From assembly GCF_010093535.1 (NCBI RefSeq), contig NW_022985168.1:1074223-1138222 (forward strand): 64,000 bases of DNA, read 5' to 3'. Positions 36,670-50,356 of the stretch are shown piece after piece; the first letter of the stretch is position 1, and every line of letters begins with the position of its first letter. Under the pieces are notes generated by a model. That model made no database searches and had not been told where the DNA came from. It saw only the letters and a list, made by a program, of their open reading frames with translations. The translations under genes were made by a program, and so were the position numbers. The DNA is from Lindgomyces ingoldianus (Eukaryota; Ascomycota; Dothideomycetes; Pleosporales; Lindgomycetaceae).

Positions 36670-36888
36670 TTAACTGTTAGTTGATTATTCGCACCTTTTT
36701 AGTTGTATTAGCGCAATGGTACAGATCCATGTCCTTACACTAAGCGTTGTGTTTATCCTGCGCCTCTAAGCCGCAGGTGGTCAGCCTTAAGCTGTGCGCG
36801 TGTTGCGCCTCTAAGGTGCAGGTTAAGGTTAGGTGACACCTAGAACAGGCGTTTCTAAGAAGGATGATAATGTAAGGCTGCCAGTCCT
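36670..36888. other. Spacer with short direct repeats, non-coding
   Basis: Two copies of TGCGCCTCTAAG(CC/GT)GCAGGT lie about 46 bp apart (36,758-36,780 and 36,804-36,826). The first forms a hairpin (CCTGCG/CGCAGG). GC-rich islands alternate with AT-rich, TA-heavy sequence. No gene or known element is recognised; it may be an inserted fragment between the two copies of the neighbouring gene's 5' part. Confidence 0.5.
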
Positions 36889-36976
36889 TACAAAGAGTAA
36901 TAATGCACTATAAAGCTAGAATTAGCCTATACAGGGGTTCTTACAGGCAACATGTATATATACTATTCTGTATATA
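36889..36976 (-). pseudogene. RIP-touched partial duplicate of the membrane-protein gene's 5' part
   Basis: On the minus strand it reads YRIVYIHVACKNPC, homologous to YRLVYIPVARKDPS at 36,662-36,620 in the adjacent broken gene, and DNA similarity runs for about 85 bp. It lies in direct orientation about 300 bp upstream. The frame appears to continue across the hAT insertion into 40,326-40,375 (GAEELLYKFKIYR), suggesting that the hAT jumped into a longer gene fragment. Confidence 0.55.
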
Positions 36977-39900
36977 GTGTGACGGCGCGGACCGCGTCAC
37001 ATGCTCTGCGGCTTCAGCTCCCTCGCTAGCGCAACCAGTGCTGGCGATAGATCGATCCGATTCGTGGATCGATCCGAATCCACGCTATCCTGAATCTAGA
37101 TTAGATCCTTAAATTAATTTATAGTCTTAGCTAAAAATTTACTTCCCTATTAATAAAACAACTTTAAAAGTCTTATATAATAGAATCCTATAAATTAAGC
37201 TTAGCTCTAGTGCCTAAAAATAAGAGTAGTAACATTAAAAACTTTGTATAACTACTAATGTCTAATAAACTTACTAAATAAAATAGCTGTCTTTTTTAAC
37301 ACTATAATTTTTATAATTATAACTACACTTTAAAAGTTATTATAAACTTTTAAAGGTACTTAAAATCTAACTACTAAGTTTTAGTAAAAAGCACTTTTTT
37401 TTTATATAATAAGCAGGTGCTATTAAAATCTAAGAGCTATAAAACTGCGCAGAACCTTATATAAAAAAATATATATAGAATACTATGTTTAGAGCTTATC
37501 TAAATAAAGATATTATTTAAAAAGCTTTTATATAACTAATTATTTAATAGTGTTTTACTTTTTTAGTTATTAAATTATTATTCTTTTAAGCTTTTATATA
37601 AGCATTAAATTTTATTACTAGAGAGGCTATTTTAGTTTTACACTTTACTATTTATATAGTAATTTAAAGCTATTAGTATAAAAAGAAGCTTATTTTTTAG
37701 CATAAGATTTAAACAGTAACTTTAAAAATTAATATTATACTTAATCTTTAGACCTTTTTAAACTAAATTTTATTTATTATAATTACTAAACACTTTATAT
37801 AAAGCTTAGATAATACTGTTACTAAACACTTTTTTACTTTATAACTAGTTTTAGGCTATTCTAGTAAAAAATAGTTCTCTGTACTTTATATAGTACTTAA
37901 AAAGTACAAGATTACTAAAAATTTAGAAGTAGTTATTAAAGATAATGCTAGCACTAATAACACTTTTTATTATATAATTAGTAAGTAGTATTCTAATAAA
38001 CTTAATCTATATTAAAATTTTAAAAATAAAAAAGTTTACTATTTTAGTTATATTATTAATTTTATTATGTAAGCATTTTTATTTTTAAGTTTATATAAAA
38101 GTTATCTTAAAAATCTTAAAGCTGTAGACTTTAAAAAGGTAAATAAGTTACTCTTTAATTTTATATAATTTTATATAATTAGAGCTATTAGTCTCTTTAG
38201 TAAACTTTATAACATTATAGTCTATATTTATAGTTTAGGGCTTTATATAAATAAGTTTATCTTGCAAGCTAGACAGATAATACCTTTAGATAATTATATA
38301 ATTAATATAGTAATTAAGCTTAAAATGTATATAAAATTTTATATTAAAAACTAACTTAATCTTAAATATAATACTTTAAAGATAAAAAATTAAAAAATGC
38401 TTTATATAATAAAAACATTTTTATAGATTTTTAAAGATGTAATCTTTTAAAATAAAAAAGATATAAAATGTCTTAAATAAGCTCTTTCTTCTTTATAGAT
38501 CTTATAGACTTACATAATAGCTTTCCTAGCAAAACATAAAAAAGAAAATATATAATTTAATAAAAATTCTGTTATATAAGCTACTTAGGCACTTATAGCA
38601 TAGTAAAAATAGTAAAACTTACTTTAAAAGCATCTTTTCTAATAAATTATAATAGTTTTACATTTTTATTATTATATAAACTAGGCTAATAAAGTAATGC
38701 TTACTTTAAAGTTTTTTACTAAAGACTAAAAAGTATAGAAAGCTTAGCTAAAATAATTTTACCTTAATTTTTAATCTAAATATTAAAATTTATTATTAAC
38801 ACCTTTCTAAGGTAAAGTGTAAAAGTAAAGAAAATAATAGGCTACTTATTATATAATAGCATAGATTATTTTTAAAGTCTAAGATTATTTAATTAAAGCT
38901 ATAACTAAGTAAATTCTTAGTAATTAGGCTTTAGTAAAGAATCTAGATAAGTAAGCAGAGTATACAGGAAAGCTAGTAACAAAGGGGGTTAAAGATGTGT
39001 TAAAATAGTAGTAAAATAACATATAATAATCTTAGTAGCCTTTTTTACTTATCTTACACTTAAGATCTACTTTATACTACTTATAAGTAATAAACTAAAA
39101 TATTTTTTTAAAGTATGTTATATAATTTTTTAGACTTAAGTATTATTAAATTCTAATATTATTAAAGTAATTAAATCTTTAAATTACTAGTTAAGTTAAA
39201 AATAAGTAAACTATTTAAAAAAAGTAAAGATCTTTATTTTTTATTTTATTCTTTACTTATAAAAAGACTGCTAATTTTAAGTAATTTATTATATAATATT
39301 TTAGCACTTATTTTTATTATTACTTTCTAGCTTCTTAATCTTATATAGGTAATCTATAACAATGTTGTTTACACTAGAAGATAAAGTTGCTAGGGGACCT
39401 ATACTATTATTAGGTGTTAGATAATACTAATTAGGTTAAGAGCTATTATAGTAACTATAATAGGTAGCTTAATTTTTAAATTTATAATTAGCGCAAGTAG
39501 CTACCTACTTAGATAAAAGTAAAACACACTTTAAAAATAAAATATAGTAAAAATAGCTAGCACACTTTACTATATAAGTTAGTTATTATATAACATGTAA
39601 AATAAAAGGCATATAGTAAGGTTTTATATTAATAGTACTATAAGTCTAAATTAACACTACATTAACATATAATAAGTAGTAGGTATTTAATTAGAAGGCA
39701 TAAAAAGTGCTGCTATAGTATTTAATATTATTATAAGGTGTAGAGAGAACCTGTTTCTGCTAGATCTAAAATTATTAGCCTATTATATAATAGAGAGAGT
39801 AACTTACAGTATGCGCTATAACTTTTAGAGCTGCTTGTACGTTTAGGTTAGAGGCAGCAGGAAAAACCTAAATGCATCTTTTGCAGCGATTAGCGCTATG

Positions 39901-40325
39901 CTGCTTCTAGCTATTTTTATTATTTTTTTAGCATTTTAAATTACAATGTCTATGTTTTTGTATAATAAGATAAAAAGAAGATACTTTCTATAATGCTTAT
40001 TATATAAGGTAGGGCTTAATATACATTTTTTTCTTTATTATTTAGATTTTAAGCTATTAACTGCTTCTATTATAAATAGAATTTTATTATCTTAAGCTAA
40101 ATTTTTATTAAATATTTATTATACAACTTATTAAGAGTATAATAGCATAAAAAATTAAGTAAAAGACTAATTATTTAGAATAGTTGCCTATTTAGCCTTA
40201 GCGCTAGATTAATTCATGGATCTGATCCAGATCTAGGATAGCGCCACGTGATTCCGGATAATCGATTCAGATCGATTCCTGCCAGCACTAAGCGCAACAA
40301 GCAGCGCCTTAGCAAGAGGCACACA
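36977..40325 (+). mobile_element. hAT DNA transposon, RIP-killed
   Basis: Ends are marked by TGTATATA (36,969-36,976) and TGTATATC (40,326-40,333), a 7/8 match to the 8-bp duplication expected of hAT. Subterminal regions 37,020-37,115 and 40,200-40,320 are inverted GC-rich copies sharing GTGCTGGC and CGATCCGATT-like motifs. Plus-strand frames show hAT transposase motifs: KDNASTNNTFYY near 37,930 (family GDNASNND), a YIINF stretch near 38,050 (family CxGHxxNL) and LDNYIIN near 38,290. Stops are frequent. The terminal 100 bp keep GC while the 3.1-kb core has lost almost all of it. Confidence 0.8.
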
Positions 40326-40669
40326 TGTATATCTTAAACTTGTAGAGCAGCTCCTCTGCTCCTTAGTTTAATCTAATTAGGTTACACTACCTCTTGCTTG
40401 TAGCTTAAGCATGCTAATGATAACATTATATTAAACTTCTTAGGTAACATAAAAGCTTAAGTATATATATATATATATATACATGCCTAAGTTTTTTTAA
40501 CACACGCACACACTTATAATTTTAGGTTAATAGACACTAATATACTTTATTATATTAATAGTAGAGATAGAGTGTAACTTTTACGTATATAATCCTAGAT
40601 TCTGCTAGAGATATGTTAGCTTAGTTGCTGCGCTCTAGCTTCTACTGCCTACGCACACGCACATAATTC
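40326..40669. other. AT-rich spacer with (TA)n and one unit of a 73-bp duplication
   Basis: A (TA)n run lies at 40,462-40,481. The stretch 40,592-40,664 (CTAGATTCTGCTAGAGATAT...) is a direct copy of 61,935-62,000 on the far side of element J. There is possible gene-fragment sequence at 40,326-40,375 (see the duplicate at 36,889). No other gene is seen. Confidence 0.6.
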
Positions 40670-43600
40670 TGTTACAATCCTTGCTTCCTAGAAGCACTCG
40701 GGTCTTATGATATTCCTAGGGGTGAAGTAGGACGGGTGGTAGGGGCCAACCGGTAGGGTGTACAGTTCTACGTACAGGCTATTAGGCTATTAGAGGGGAG
40801 GAGAGTGACTAGATTGTAGTTTGCCCTATGTGCAGCAGTAGAGAGGCCAGGGTTAAACAGTCCTGTTAGACAGGGTTAGAGGTATATATAGTGTAAGATA
40901 TATAAATAGTATTACAGCTTTTTAAAAAGCTAAATGCTACTTAATCTATGTAAAAAATAAACTAAACATTAAAAACACCTTCTAAAGGTTGTTTAATATA
41001 GAAACTATATACATGCGCTAGGGCGCTAAAGAGAGTTTAGATAAGTTTAGACAAGTTTTTTAAGTTAGCCCTACTACTAACTTATCTAACTTGTCTAAGC
41101 TTGCTAAGCTCCCTTAGGCCTTATGTCCTACTCCTTATTAGACAACGCATTCTTTTATTACTGCAGGCAGCTGCGCTGCCTCTGTGACTTCTAATTAGTC
41201 TATAAGCAAGTCCTGTCTTAACTTAGCTAGATTGTGGAGCACTGCTAGTGGAGTTACGTTAGTCTAACTGTAGACTGTAACACGCTGCCCCTTCTTCCTA
41301 GCAGCGTCCTTGCCGCTCTGCTTACACAACTGTGTTAGTAAAAGTTTGTTTATAAAGTAGGTGCCTACCTGCTAAAAGGCGTCTTTAATGTTTATTTTTT
41401 TTATACTAAATAGCTTATTAGTCTTATTTATTTTATTATTCTTATGTTACTCTTTGTTTTAATCCTCTTTGCTAGACAAAGATAAGGCCCTACAGCGCTT
41501 ACTAATTCTTAGAGTTATTATGTGTGTTAACACTATCCTTAGACAGGTGCATTAAGTGTGTAAAAAAAAATAACAGGTGCAACACTTTTATATCTAATGC
41601 TGTGTAAGAACACTTAAAAAAGAAAAGAGAAAAACTTCTTTATTCTACTAAGGCTTTTTAGGCTAGAGATTAAGCGCTACTAAATAAATAACTAGTTTAG
41701 AATTACAAGTAGCTTTGTTTATAAAAAAAGATGTTACAATAAAGTTAAAAGACTCTAGAGGTAAAGAATAAGAAGTGTTTTAGACAAGATTATATCTAAA
41801 AAATTTTAGATTTATTAAAGGCTTAGTGTGTAAAGTACTTAGAAAAAGACTTTTCCTTCTTAAACAAAATAAAAGCTCTTAAAGCTAAGGCAGAAAGCTG
41901 CCCCTTTTTTTAACCTTTATTAGTAAGAACTTGTCTCTAAAGGCTGCTGCTATCTAGTAATAATGTAGCTGTTTTATTTAATATAGGTGCTTTATTACCT
42001 AGCTAGTTTCTTTTAGATAAGCCTAAAAGTACTTTTATACTAACAGCTGCGCATTTCTTAAATTCTTAGCTAGTTTCTACATGTTTTTGCTAGTAAGCTA
42101 CTTTTTTTATTTTACTAGAAATTTCTTTTAGTTTTTTTAATTACTTATAATACATTTAACTTTATATTCTGTTTCTTTATCTTTCTATCTCTGCGTAGAT
42201 AATAAAATCTCTTTAAGTACTTTTTCTAGTCTAGAGATATAGAACTATAGGTGTATTTTTATACATAGAGGAAGCTTAAGCTTGCAGTTATCTTATTAAG
42301 TTTATAAAACCTTATATAGCTTTATTCTTTTTTCTACTAGCTTCCTAGAAAGTCTAGGTACTTTAAAATTTTTAGTGTTAAGATACATATAATCTCTTAA
42401 GTAGATTTTAGGTTCTAGTTATTATAATTTATTTACATATTTTTTATTATTTCTTTGCTAGACCTAGCTTTAATAGCTAATTTTTTATGTATTTATTATA
42501 GGTCTGTTAGCTAATCTACTAACTTCTATAAGTTTATAAGTTAGTTTTTATATAACATAAAATAAAAGTTATACTTAAAATTAGCTTTATATAGGGTTTT
42601 CTTAGTTAAGGCTAATTCTACATTATTAATAGCTAATTATGCTATTAGAAGCTATTCTGCTTAATTATTTTAAGTATAGAAAATGTACTTCTTTAAATAC
42701 TTTTCTACTTCTACATTTACTCTTTTAGTCTAGCTGTCTGTCTGTAGGTAGTAGGCTGTTAAGAGTTTATGTGTTATACTAAGGTGCCTTATTACTGCTT
42801 TCTAAAATCTGCTAGTAAATAGCTTATTTTAGTTAAAGATAATAATCTTAAAGTATTTATACACTAATATTATGTTTTACTTTAATTTATAAATAAATTC
42901 TTTAGCTATTATAGTTTTTTCTAAGGGCTAAGTGTGTAAGTATTTTATAGTTTTATCTAAGGCTACTATAATTATATCACACATTCTTTCTATTTCTAGT
43001 TCCTTAGACAGAGGTAGTCCTGTAATAAAGTCTATTATAATTATTATTTATAGTAGTTTTAGTGCCTCTATTAGTTAAAGGTATCTGTAGGCCTTATACC
43101 TTTATAGATTATTTTTATTGCAGATGTTACATTCTTTAAGTACCTTAGTACACAGCTGCTTAACTTTTAGTATTTATTATAGTATAGCAGCCCTTAGTTT
43201 CTTCTAAAGAGTGCCTATTTCTAGTTGTTTAAACATTAGAGATTTATAATATTCTTAGATTAAATTTTTCTACCCTTGCTTACTAGCTATAAGCATGCAG
43301 AATTCTTTTATAAGTTAAGGCCTATTATAAATCTATTCTTTATTAGTTTTTTTAAAAAGCATAAACTTTTTAGTTCCCTTTTTTTTATTATTAAAGTAGT
43401 CTAGTCTTTAGCTAAGGGCGTTAGCCTACTAGTTTTATGCTTCTAGGACATGTTTAATAATATAGTTAAACTAGGCAAGCTTTATTACTTATCTTACATG
43501 CATTAGTAAGAGCTTCTTTACTATTAGAAATGTAACTAAATTTGCATAGTCTATTATAATGTAAAAAAGTTTTGCTATTTTATGTAGTTCTATAGCCTAG

Positions 43601-46600
43601 ACTCTTACAGCGTTTAGTATTACTTTTAATTCTTTGTTAAGTATGCTGTAACCTGCTTTAGGTCCTAAGAACTTAGTAGAATAGTACGCTACTAGGTGCT
43701 ATTTTTTGTCTTCCTGTTTCTAATAGAGCGCAGCTCCGCTGGCTTCTAGAGATGCGTTTGTGTGGATTTTAGTATCTAACTATAGGTTATACATTCTTAG
43801 TACTAGTTTAACTATTATAGCTTATTTTAGTGCTATAAATGCTTTATTTATTTATAGAGTTTAGACAAATTTTGCTATTGCCTGTTCCTTAGTAGTAGTG
43901 TTTGTTAATAGTATAGTAATTTTTAAGTAGTCCCTAATTATTTATCTAATATAGCCTAATAGTTCTAGAAATCCCTTTACTTTTTTAACTGTTATAAGTT
44001 TTAGCTATTTAAGTACTTTTTATATTTTAGCAAAGTTAATCTTTATTTCTTTACTATTAATTATAAATCCTAAGTATTTTATCTTAGTAATATAGAATTT
44101 GCATTTAGAGAGCTACAGGTGGAGTCTGTACTTCCTAAGCTGTTCTAAGACTTTTTATACCTTTTATACATAATCTTCTAGGGTATCTTTTAAATAGATA
44201 AGAACGTTATCTAGATATACTAAAGTAAAGACATTAAGGTATAAATTAAAGGCTATGTTAATAATTTACTAGAATGTTACTAGGGCGTTTGTTAAGCTAA
44301 ATAGTATTACTAATAGTTTGTAAAGTTCTTATAAAGTTCTAAATGCTGTAAGCTACTTATTTTTTTCTCTTATCTTTATCTTATTAAATCTGTCTTGTAC
44401 ATTAAACTTTATAAAGTACTAGGTTCCTTTTAACTAGTTTATAATATCTTATATAATTAGTAGAGAAAACTAATCTTAGATTATATTATTATTTAGAGTT
44501 TTATAGTCTTAATAGACTTAGATTTTTCTTTTTTTTTTATAAAAACTATAGCTAAGGCTATAGAGCTGTAGCTTTCTTAAATATAGCCTTATGCTAGCAT
44601 TTTATTAACATATTTTTAAGGCCTTTTTTTATATCCTTGTTAAAGGGCAAAGCTTATAGGTTTTTAAATTATAATCTTTTATTAAGTTAATAGTGTAGTT
44701 CTAAGGCTAGTGTAGTAGTAGCTCTCTAGGGTTTTTAGGTGTCTTAAACATATTCTTATAGTCTTTATATTCTGCTAGAATGCTTTCTTCTTTTTAGATT
44801 TAAAAGACGCTAATTTATTTTACATTCTTGTCTACTTTAATTTTTTTATAAAAAACTTTTTTAAGTTCTTTTTTTATTATTCTTACTGCCTAAGCTTTTA
44901 GCTTTTAGCATAGAAACTTTTAGAGTTTTTTTTTTTTAGAGTAGTAACTGCTACCTTATTTTGCTTGTTTATAGACTAGGTATTAGTTATTATGGCATGC
45001 TAACTAGGTTAAGCGTGCGTAGTTATTAGGAGTTTTTATAGTTATAGTTCTCTAATTAATTGCAGGGTTATATGTTCTAAGCTAGTTATAGCCTAGAATT
45101 GCATTGTACTTGCCTTCTAGCTAGAGTATGTTTATTAATCTCTAGTCTTTTATGTTTAGGGTCCTAAAGTTTTTTTTATATGTCTCTAGGTTAATCTATT
45201 CTCTACTATACTTAATTAATAATGTGTTAGTAAGAGTTACCTTAAATAGGTTTTTTGTCCGTACGCAGCAGCAGCGTCGCGGCCTGGATACAAGCGATCG
45301 CGCACGAGCAGGACCACGTATCTATGTCACATGATGCTCGTGCGCGAACCTCTGTGCGCGAACATCTAGATATCCCCCTTTTCCTCTGTACAGAGGAAAG
45401 ATAAGAGTAATAGAACTAGAAACATATTGCCTTTACCTTACTTACTTTGTACACTATGCACACTGTACACTACTCTTACTCTTGCTACTTAAGTGCTTAT
45501 ACTATAAGCAGCTAGCTATTAGAGCTTATTTAACACTAATTAGTAGTTAATTTAATTAACTATAAATTAGTAAAAGTAATAATAAAGTACTTACACTTTA
45601 TAAAGTACTTTATTTTATTACTTATTCTTTAAGAAGAGTAATAATAGAGCACCTACACCTTATAAGGTACTTTATTTAGTTACCTATCTTTTAAAATAGC
45701 AGATTAATTCTTTATATTATATAGTAAGCTTTACTACTATATAAAGTAAAAAGAAGATAGTGTAAGACACATACTAAAGCTACTAAAGCTGCACAACCTA
45801 GTAGCTAGATAATAGCACATTAATTCTTTACATTATACAGTAAGCTCTGCTACTGTATAAAGTAAGAAAGAGATAGTGTAAGGCGCACACTAAAGCTATT
45901 AAAGCTGCACAACCTAGTAGCTAGACAACAGCAGTACCTGCATAATCTACTAGAAAAGTAATTAACTATACTATTATAATAAAATTCTACTAGCAACTAA
46001 CAACTCTATATAATAATAAAAAGAATAAAGAATAATTTCTATTATATAAATAACTTATAAAAAACATAGAGATATTAGAGGCAACACTATAAAATAAGAC
46101 TAGCCTAGAGTACTAAAATAATAAGATTAATATATTAGAAGCTTTAATAAGCTTATAAACTTAATTATACATAAGTTACATAATTACTAATCTATGCATA
46201 ATAACTTAAAAGGGCGCTACTTTTTTAAGTGCATACATAAAGAATTTTAAAAGATAGACACTATAAAACTTTTTAGCACTTAGCTACGCATTTAAAAGAG
46301 AGCTTATATAAGTGCTAGAAAATAAAAGAATTACACTATAGCTAGGCACTAAAGGTACTTAAGCCTAGAAGCTGTATAATATAGCATAAAAAAAGGCAAT
46401 TACACTAAAAAAGCTTTATACATAACTTTTATTACTATATAAAGCTCTACATAGAAGCAGACTAAATATAATGCTGCTATTAATACTAAACATACTAGCA
46501 TTACTTGCTTTTACACTTTAGCTAGCACTACACTAATTACTGTATAAACAATACATGCTACCTTACCTAACGCCTGCTCCACACCCTTAATTGTACACAC

Positions 46601-49600
46601 CACTGCCTGCAGTAGTGTACACACTACTAATACCACCTGCATAATCTATACTACATTACAGCCTGTACAAACTTCTACTCTAAAGAGAAACTGCTAAAGA
46701 AAAACTCTTAGTAGATAAGATTATATAATTTTAAAAAGCATAAAAAAATAATAATTATTATATAAGTTAACTATATAACATTTTTATAAATAAAATAAGA
46801 ATCTTTATTAATTTATGTTAATAGCTAGATATTTAAAAAACTTAGTATGTAGACATCTTTCTAGATATCTTAAAAGGTTAGGTAAATATATACTATATGC
46901 ACAACATAGGCCCTAGACATAACTAAAAGCATTTATATAACACTTTAAATAGTTACTTTAACACTAATGTAAACTATAGCTAGTACTAGACAGACTAAAT
47001 AATAATAACCTTTACATAATACTAATAAAAAAACTTTAATAAGAGTTTATATAAAGTCTTTAAAATAATAACTAATAAGCTTATACTTATATAAAAGGCA
47101 CTAAGAATAGAATTTTAAAAAAATGTTCTACTACACACTGCTATTATATAAGCCTGTTAAGGATAACTAAAACTAGAACATGCTATTTTTACTATTAAGC
47201 CTTTATGTAAAGCCTTATTTAGTAACTTATAAGCATTACTCTAAGTTACTATAGACTAAAGGGTAAACTAATACTTCTAAAAACTGCCTAATATATACTA
47301 CACAAACTGCTAATATAACTCTGCATAATAAGAGTTTACATAATAAAAAGAAAGCTTCTTTTTATATAAAAAAAAAACAACATAGAAAATTTTTATCTAG
47401 GTTTAGGCTATAATCTAGAGATAACTGTATATAGATAAAGAAGTGCTTTATCTGCTATAAAAAAAATGTTAGTTATTAAACTACTCTTATAATAACTATA
47501 TATAAGCAAAGAACTAGTACATTACCTTATATAAAGATTTTTATAATAAGACTTTATTATATAAAGCTATTACCTTATATATCTAAGACTTTAAAAGTTA
47601 CCCTAAAAAAAAATAATTTACATAATATAAAAAAATAAAATAAAAGAGTAAGAATGCTAAAAAAGCTATTAACTACTTTACCTCTACTGCCTATCTATAC
47701 TATGTAATAAAAGAGGACATCTATAGCATTAAACCTAAAAAATATGCTAAGCAGTTTATTTTTAACAACTAATACTATATAGTATACTAAGGTAAACTAT
47801 AAGATATAAGTGTAGTAAAAATCTTTACTATTAGCAAGTCTTAACTTAAGGTGTATATATAAAAGAACTTATATATAAAAATTAATTAAACACCTAGCTA
47901 AATAGATATTAGCTTTAAAAGCTAGACACTAAAGAGATTAATTAGTACTATATAAATCTAGAACCTAATTAGTCTAGTTATATACTATATTTTAAAGACT
48001 TTAACACTATTTCTGCTATTACTAGCAAATGCTAACTAACTTAGGGCATACTTTAACAACATTTTAAATGTTATTATATATAAAAATAAAACTACTATTT
48101 TTATTATATAAAAATAAGAACACTTTTTTTTAATATTAGTAAGAAAGAATTTATATCTTTCTTTACTAAATTAAAACTCTACTACCTCTACTACTAATTT
48201 AGACACCCCTATATAAAGAGACTTTAAAAGATGCTAACTAGCGCTAGCTATAACATAAATGCTGTAGTGCTAGAAAAGATTAAGAAGTTTTGCTACTTCT
48301 ACTAATTATATAACTAGGCCTTACAAAGATTTAAGTTTATAATTAAAAATAACACTTACTTTAACTATAAAGTTATTATTAATGTTATATAAATTAATAA
48401 TAAGAATGTTCTATATATTATTAATATAGACACATTATTTTAGGCTACTACATTTTTAAAATTTATGTCTGCACAAGATACCTAGGATGCACTATGTAAA
48501 TGCTAGATTAACACTTATTAAAGACCTCTAGACTATATTATGTATAACTTTAGTATAAACTTTACTTTAGAGGATTTTTAAGCTTATGCAAAAATTATAG
48601 GAGCTATATGTAAGCAGATGTCTGTAAAAGCATATTAGGCAGTTAGAAAGGTTAGGTGTGTGCACGCACCTCTTTAATAAGTGTTTAACATCTTAAAGAC
48701 TAAGCTAGGTAACTATATAAATAATAAGGCTATCTTATAGATAGCAGTTAAGGCTTTAAATAACATAGCTAGCCTGCACAGTCTAGTACCCACACTGCTA
48801 GTCTTTAGAGCATACCTAAGAATTAACCTAAACTCTCTGCTATTACTAGACATTATTACATAAGTAAGCACTATATAAAAAGTAATAAAAATACTTTAAA
48901 AGAACTATATAAAAGTAAACATTAATTATATAATTAACACTTATAATAGCTTTATAATATATAAAGTTCTTAACTTCCCTCTTAGCTTAAAGATTATAGC
49001 ATAGAAAGAGAAGAAAGGCTAGACTAGCCTATATAAGATTAAAAGTATTAAAAAAAGAGATGTTATTATTAAAAGAAAAAATAGCCTACTAAAGCTCTAA
49101 TATACACAGGTTAAACTATACTATAAAGAAAAGAAAAAAGACAACTTACTTATAATAAATAACCTAGATAAACTAATTCTTATATAAAAAAATTTTTTAA
49201 AGAAGAGAAAAAAAAAACAGCTTTATAAAAATATTATAAAAGTAAAACTAAAGCCTACTATAGACTAAGCCCTTTAAGATAGCAATGCTGCACTAGTGCA
49301 AAAAGAAGATATAAATACTAAAAAAAGTAAAAGGTAAAAGAAACCTATATAAAGTCTAGACTAGGTATTTTTAACCTAAAAAAAGAAAAATAATTAGGCC
49401 TTATCTATTAAGCTTTATTTAGATAGTGTAATTACTACACTTAAAAAACTATTTAAGAAATTAAACTATATAAAGATAAACACTTTAATTACTAATAGTA
49501 CTTTTAAAGTTATAGTGTATAACTTAATAAAGTATAAAGGTTAAATTTTTAACTTTTGCTATATATAAAAAGTAAAAAGTAAAACAACCTAACTATATAA

Positions 49601-50356
49601 AAAATCCTGCCTAGTGTTTACTAGCTACTTAGATAAAAAAAAAAAGAAATTCTTACTTAGTTACTAACTATTTAAAAGATAAGCTAAAAACTACTTTTAG
49701 CTATAAAAGTAAGCCTAAAAGCTATGTATAAAATGCATTTTAAACTATGTAATATTATATAAGTATACATTTAATTAATAGATAAGCTTATGCGCACACT
49801 GTATATAAAGCTACTAAAGAAAATGCGCTAGAGCTTTCTACTAAATATAATACTCTAGGTTGTATAACCTTTATATAGAGCTACTAAATTAGGACTATAT
49901 TAGTTTAAAACATACTATAACTACTATAAAAAAAAGCTGTGTATGTACATCTTTTTATATAACCCCTACTTTTTAATTACTAATAAAGGAGAGCACACTT
50001 TTAGTATTACTAGCTTATAAACAAATAACACTTTAAGCATTATAATAAAGAATTTTATATATAAAAAAAAAAAACTATAAAAGGCAAAGTTTTATATAAA
50101 AGGTAAAACTATTCTAGTAAAGAAGCAACTTATTAAGTTTAATAGTAAAAAAATTAAACTTACACATAACATAGTAGTTTTTACTTAAAAAGGATAAGTA
50201 AGCTACTTTTATATAATTAACTTAAAAAATAAAGATGCTGCATAATAATATGTTAAGTAATATGTAAAAGGGGCATATATTACATTTATATGTTAACTAG
50301 AGGCAGCATTTAACCTCTTTATTACTACATAAACTATAGACCCTTTATGTAATAAT

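Noticed and set aside
30183..36976. Secondary-metabolite cluster, effector gene or Starship cargo in the gene island
   Set aside because: Only one kinase and one broken membrane-protein gene are seen; no captain recombinase, synthase or small secreted cysteine-rich protein.
37110..40200. Mitochondrial or centromeric origin for the very AT-rich DNA
   Set aside because: Transposase motifs with C to T type decay and elevated TpA explain the composition; no mitochondrial genes are present.
40462..40481. (TA)n as a regulatory or origin signal
   Set aside because: A plain microsatellite in decayed spacer; nothing else supports a function.
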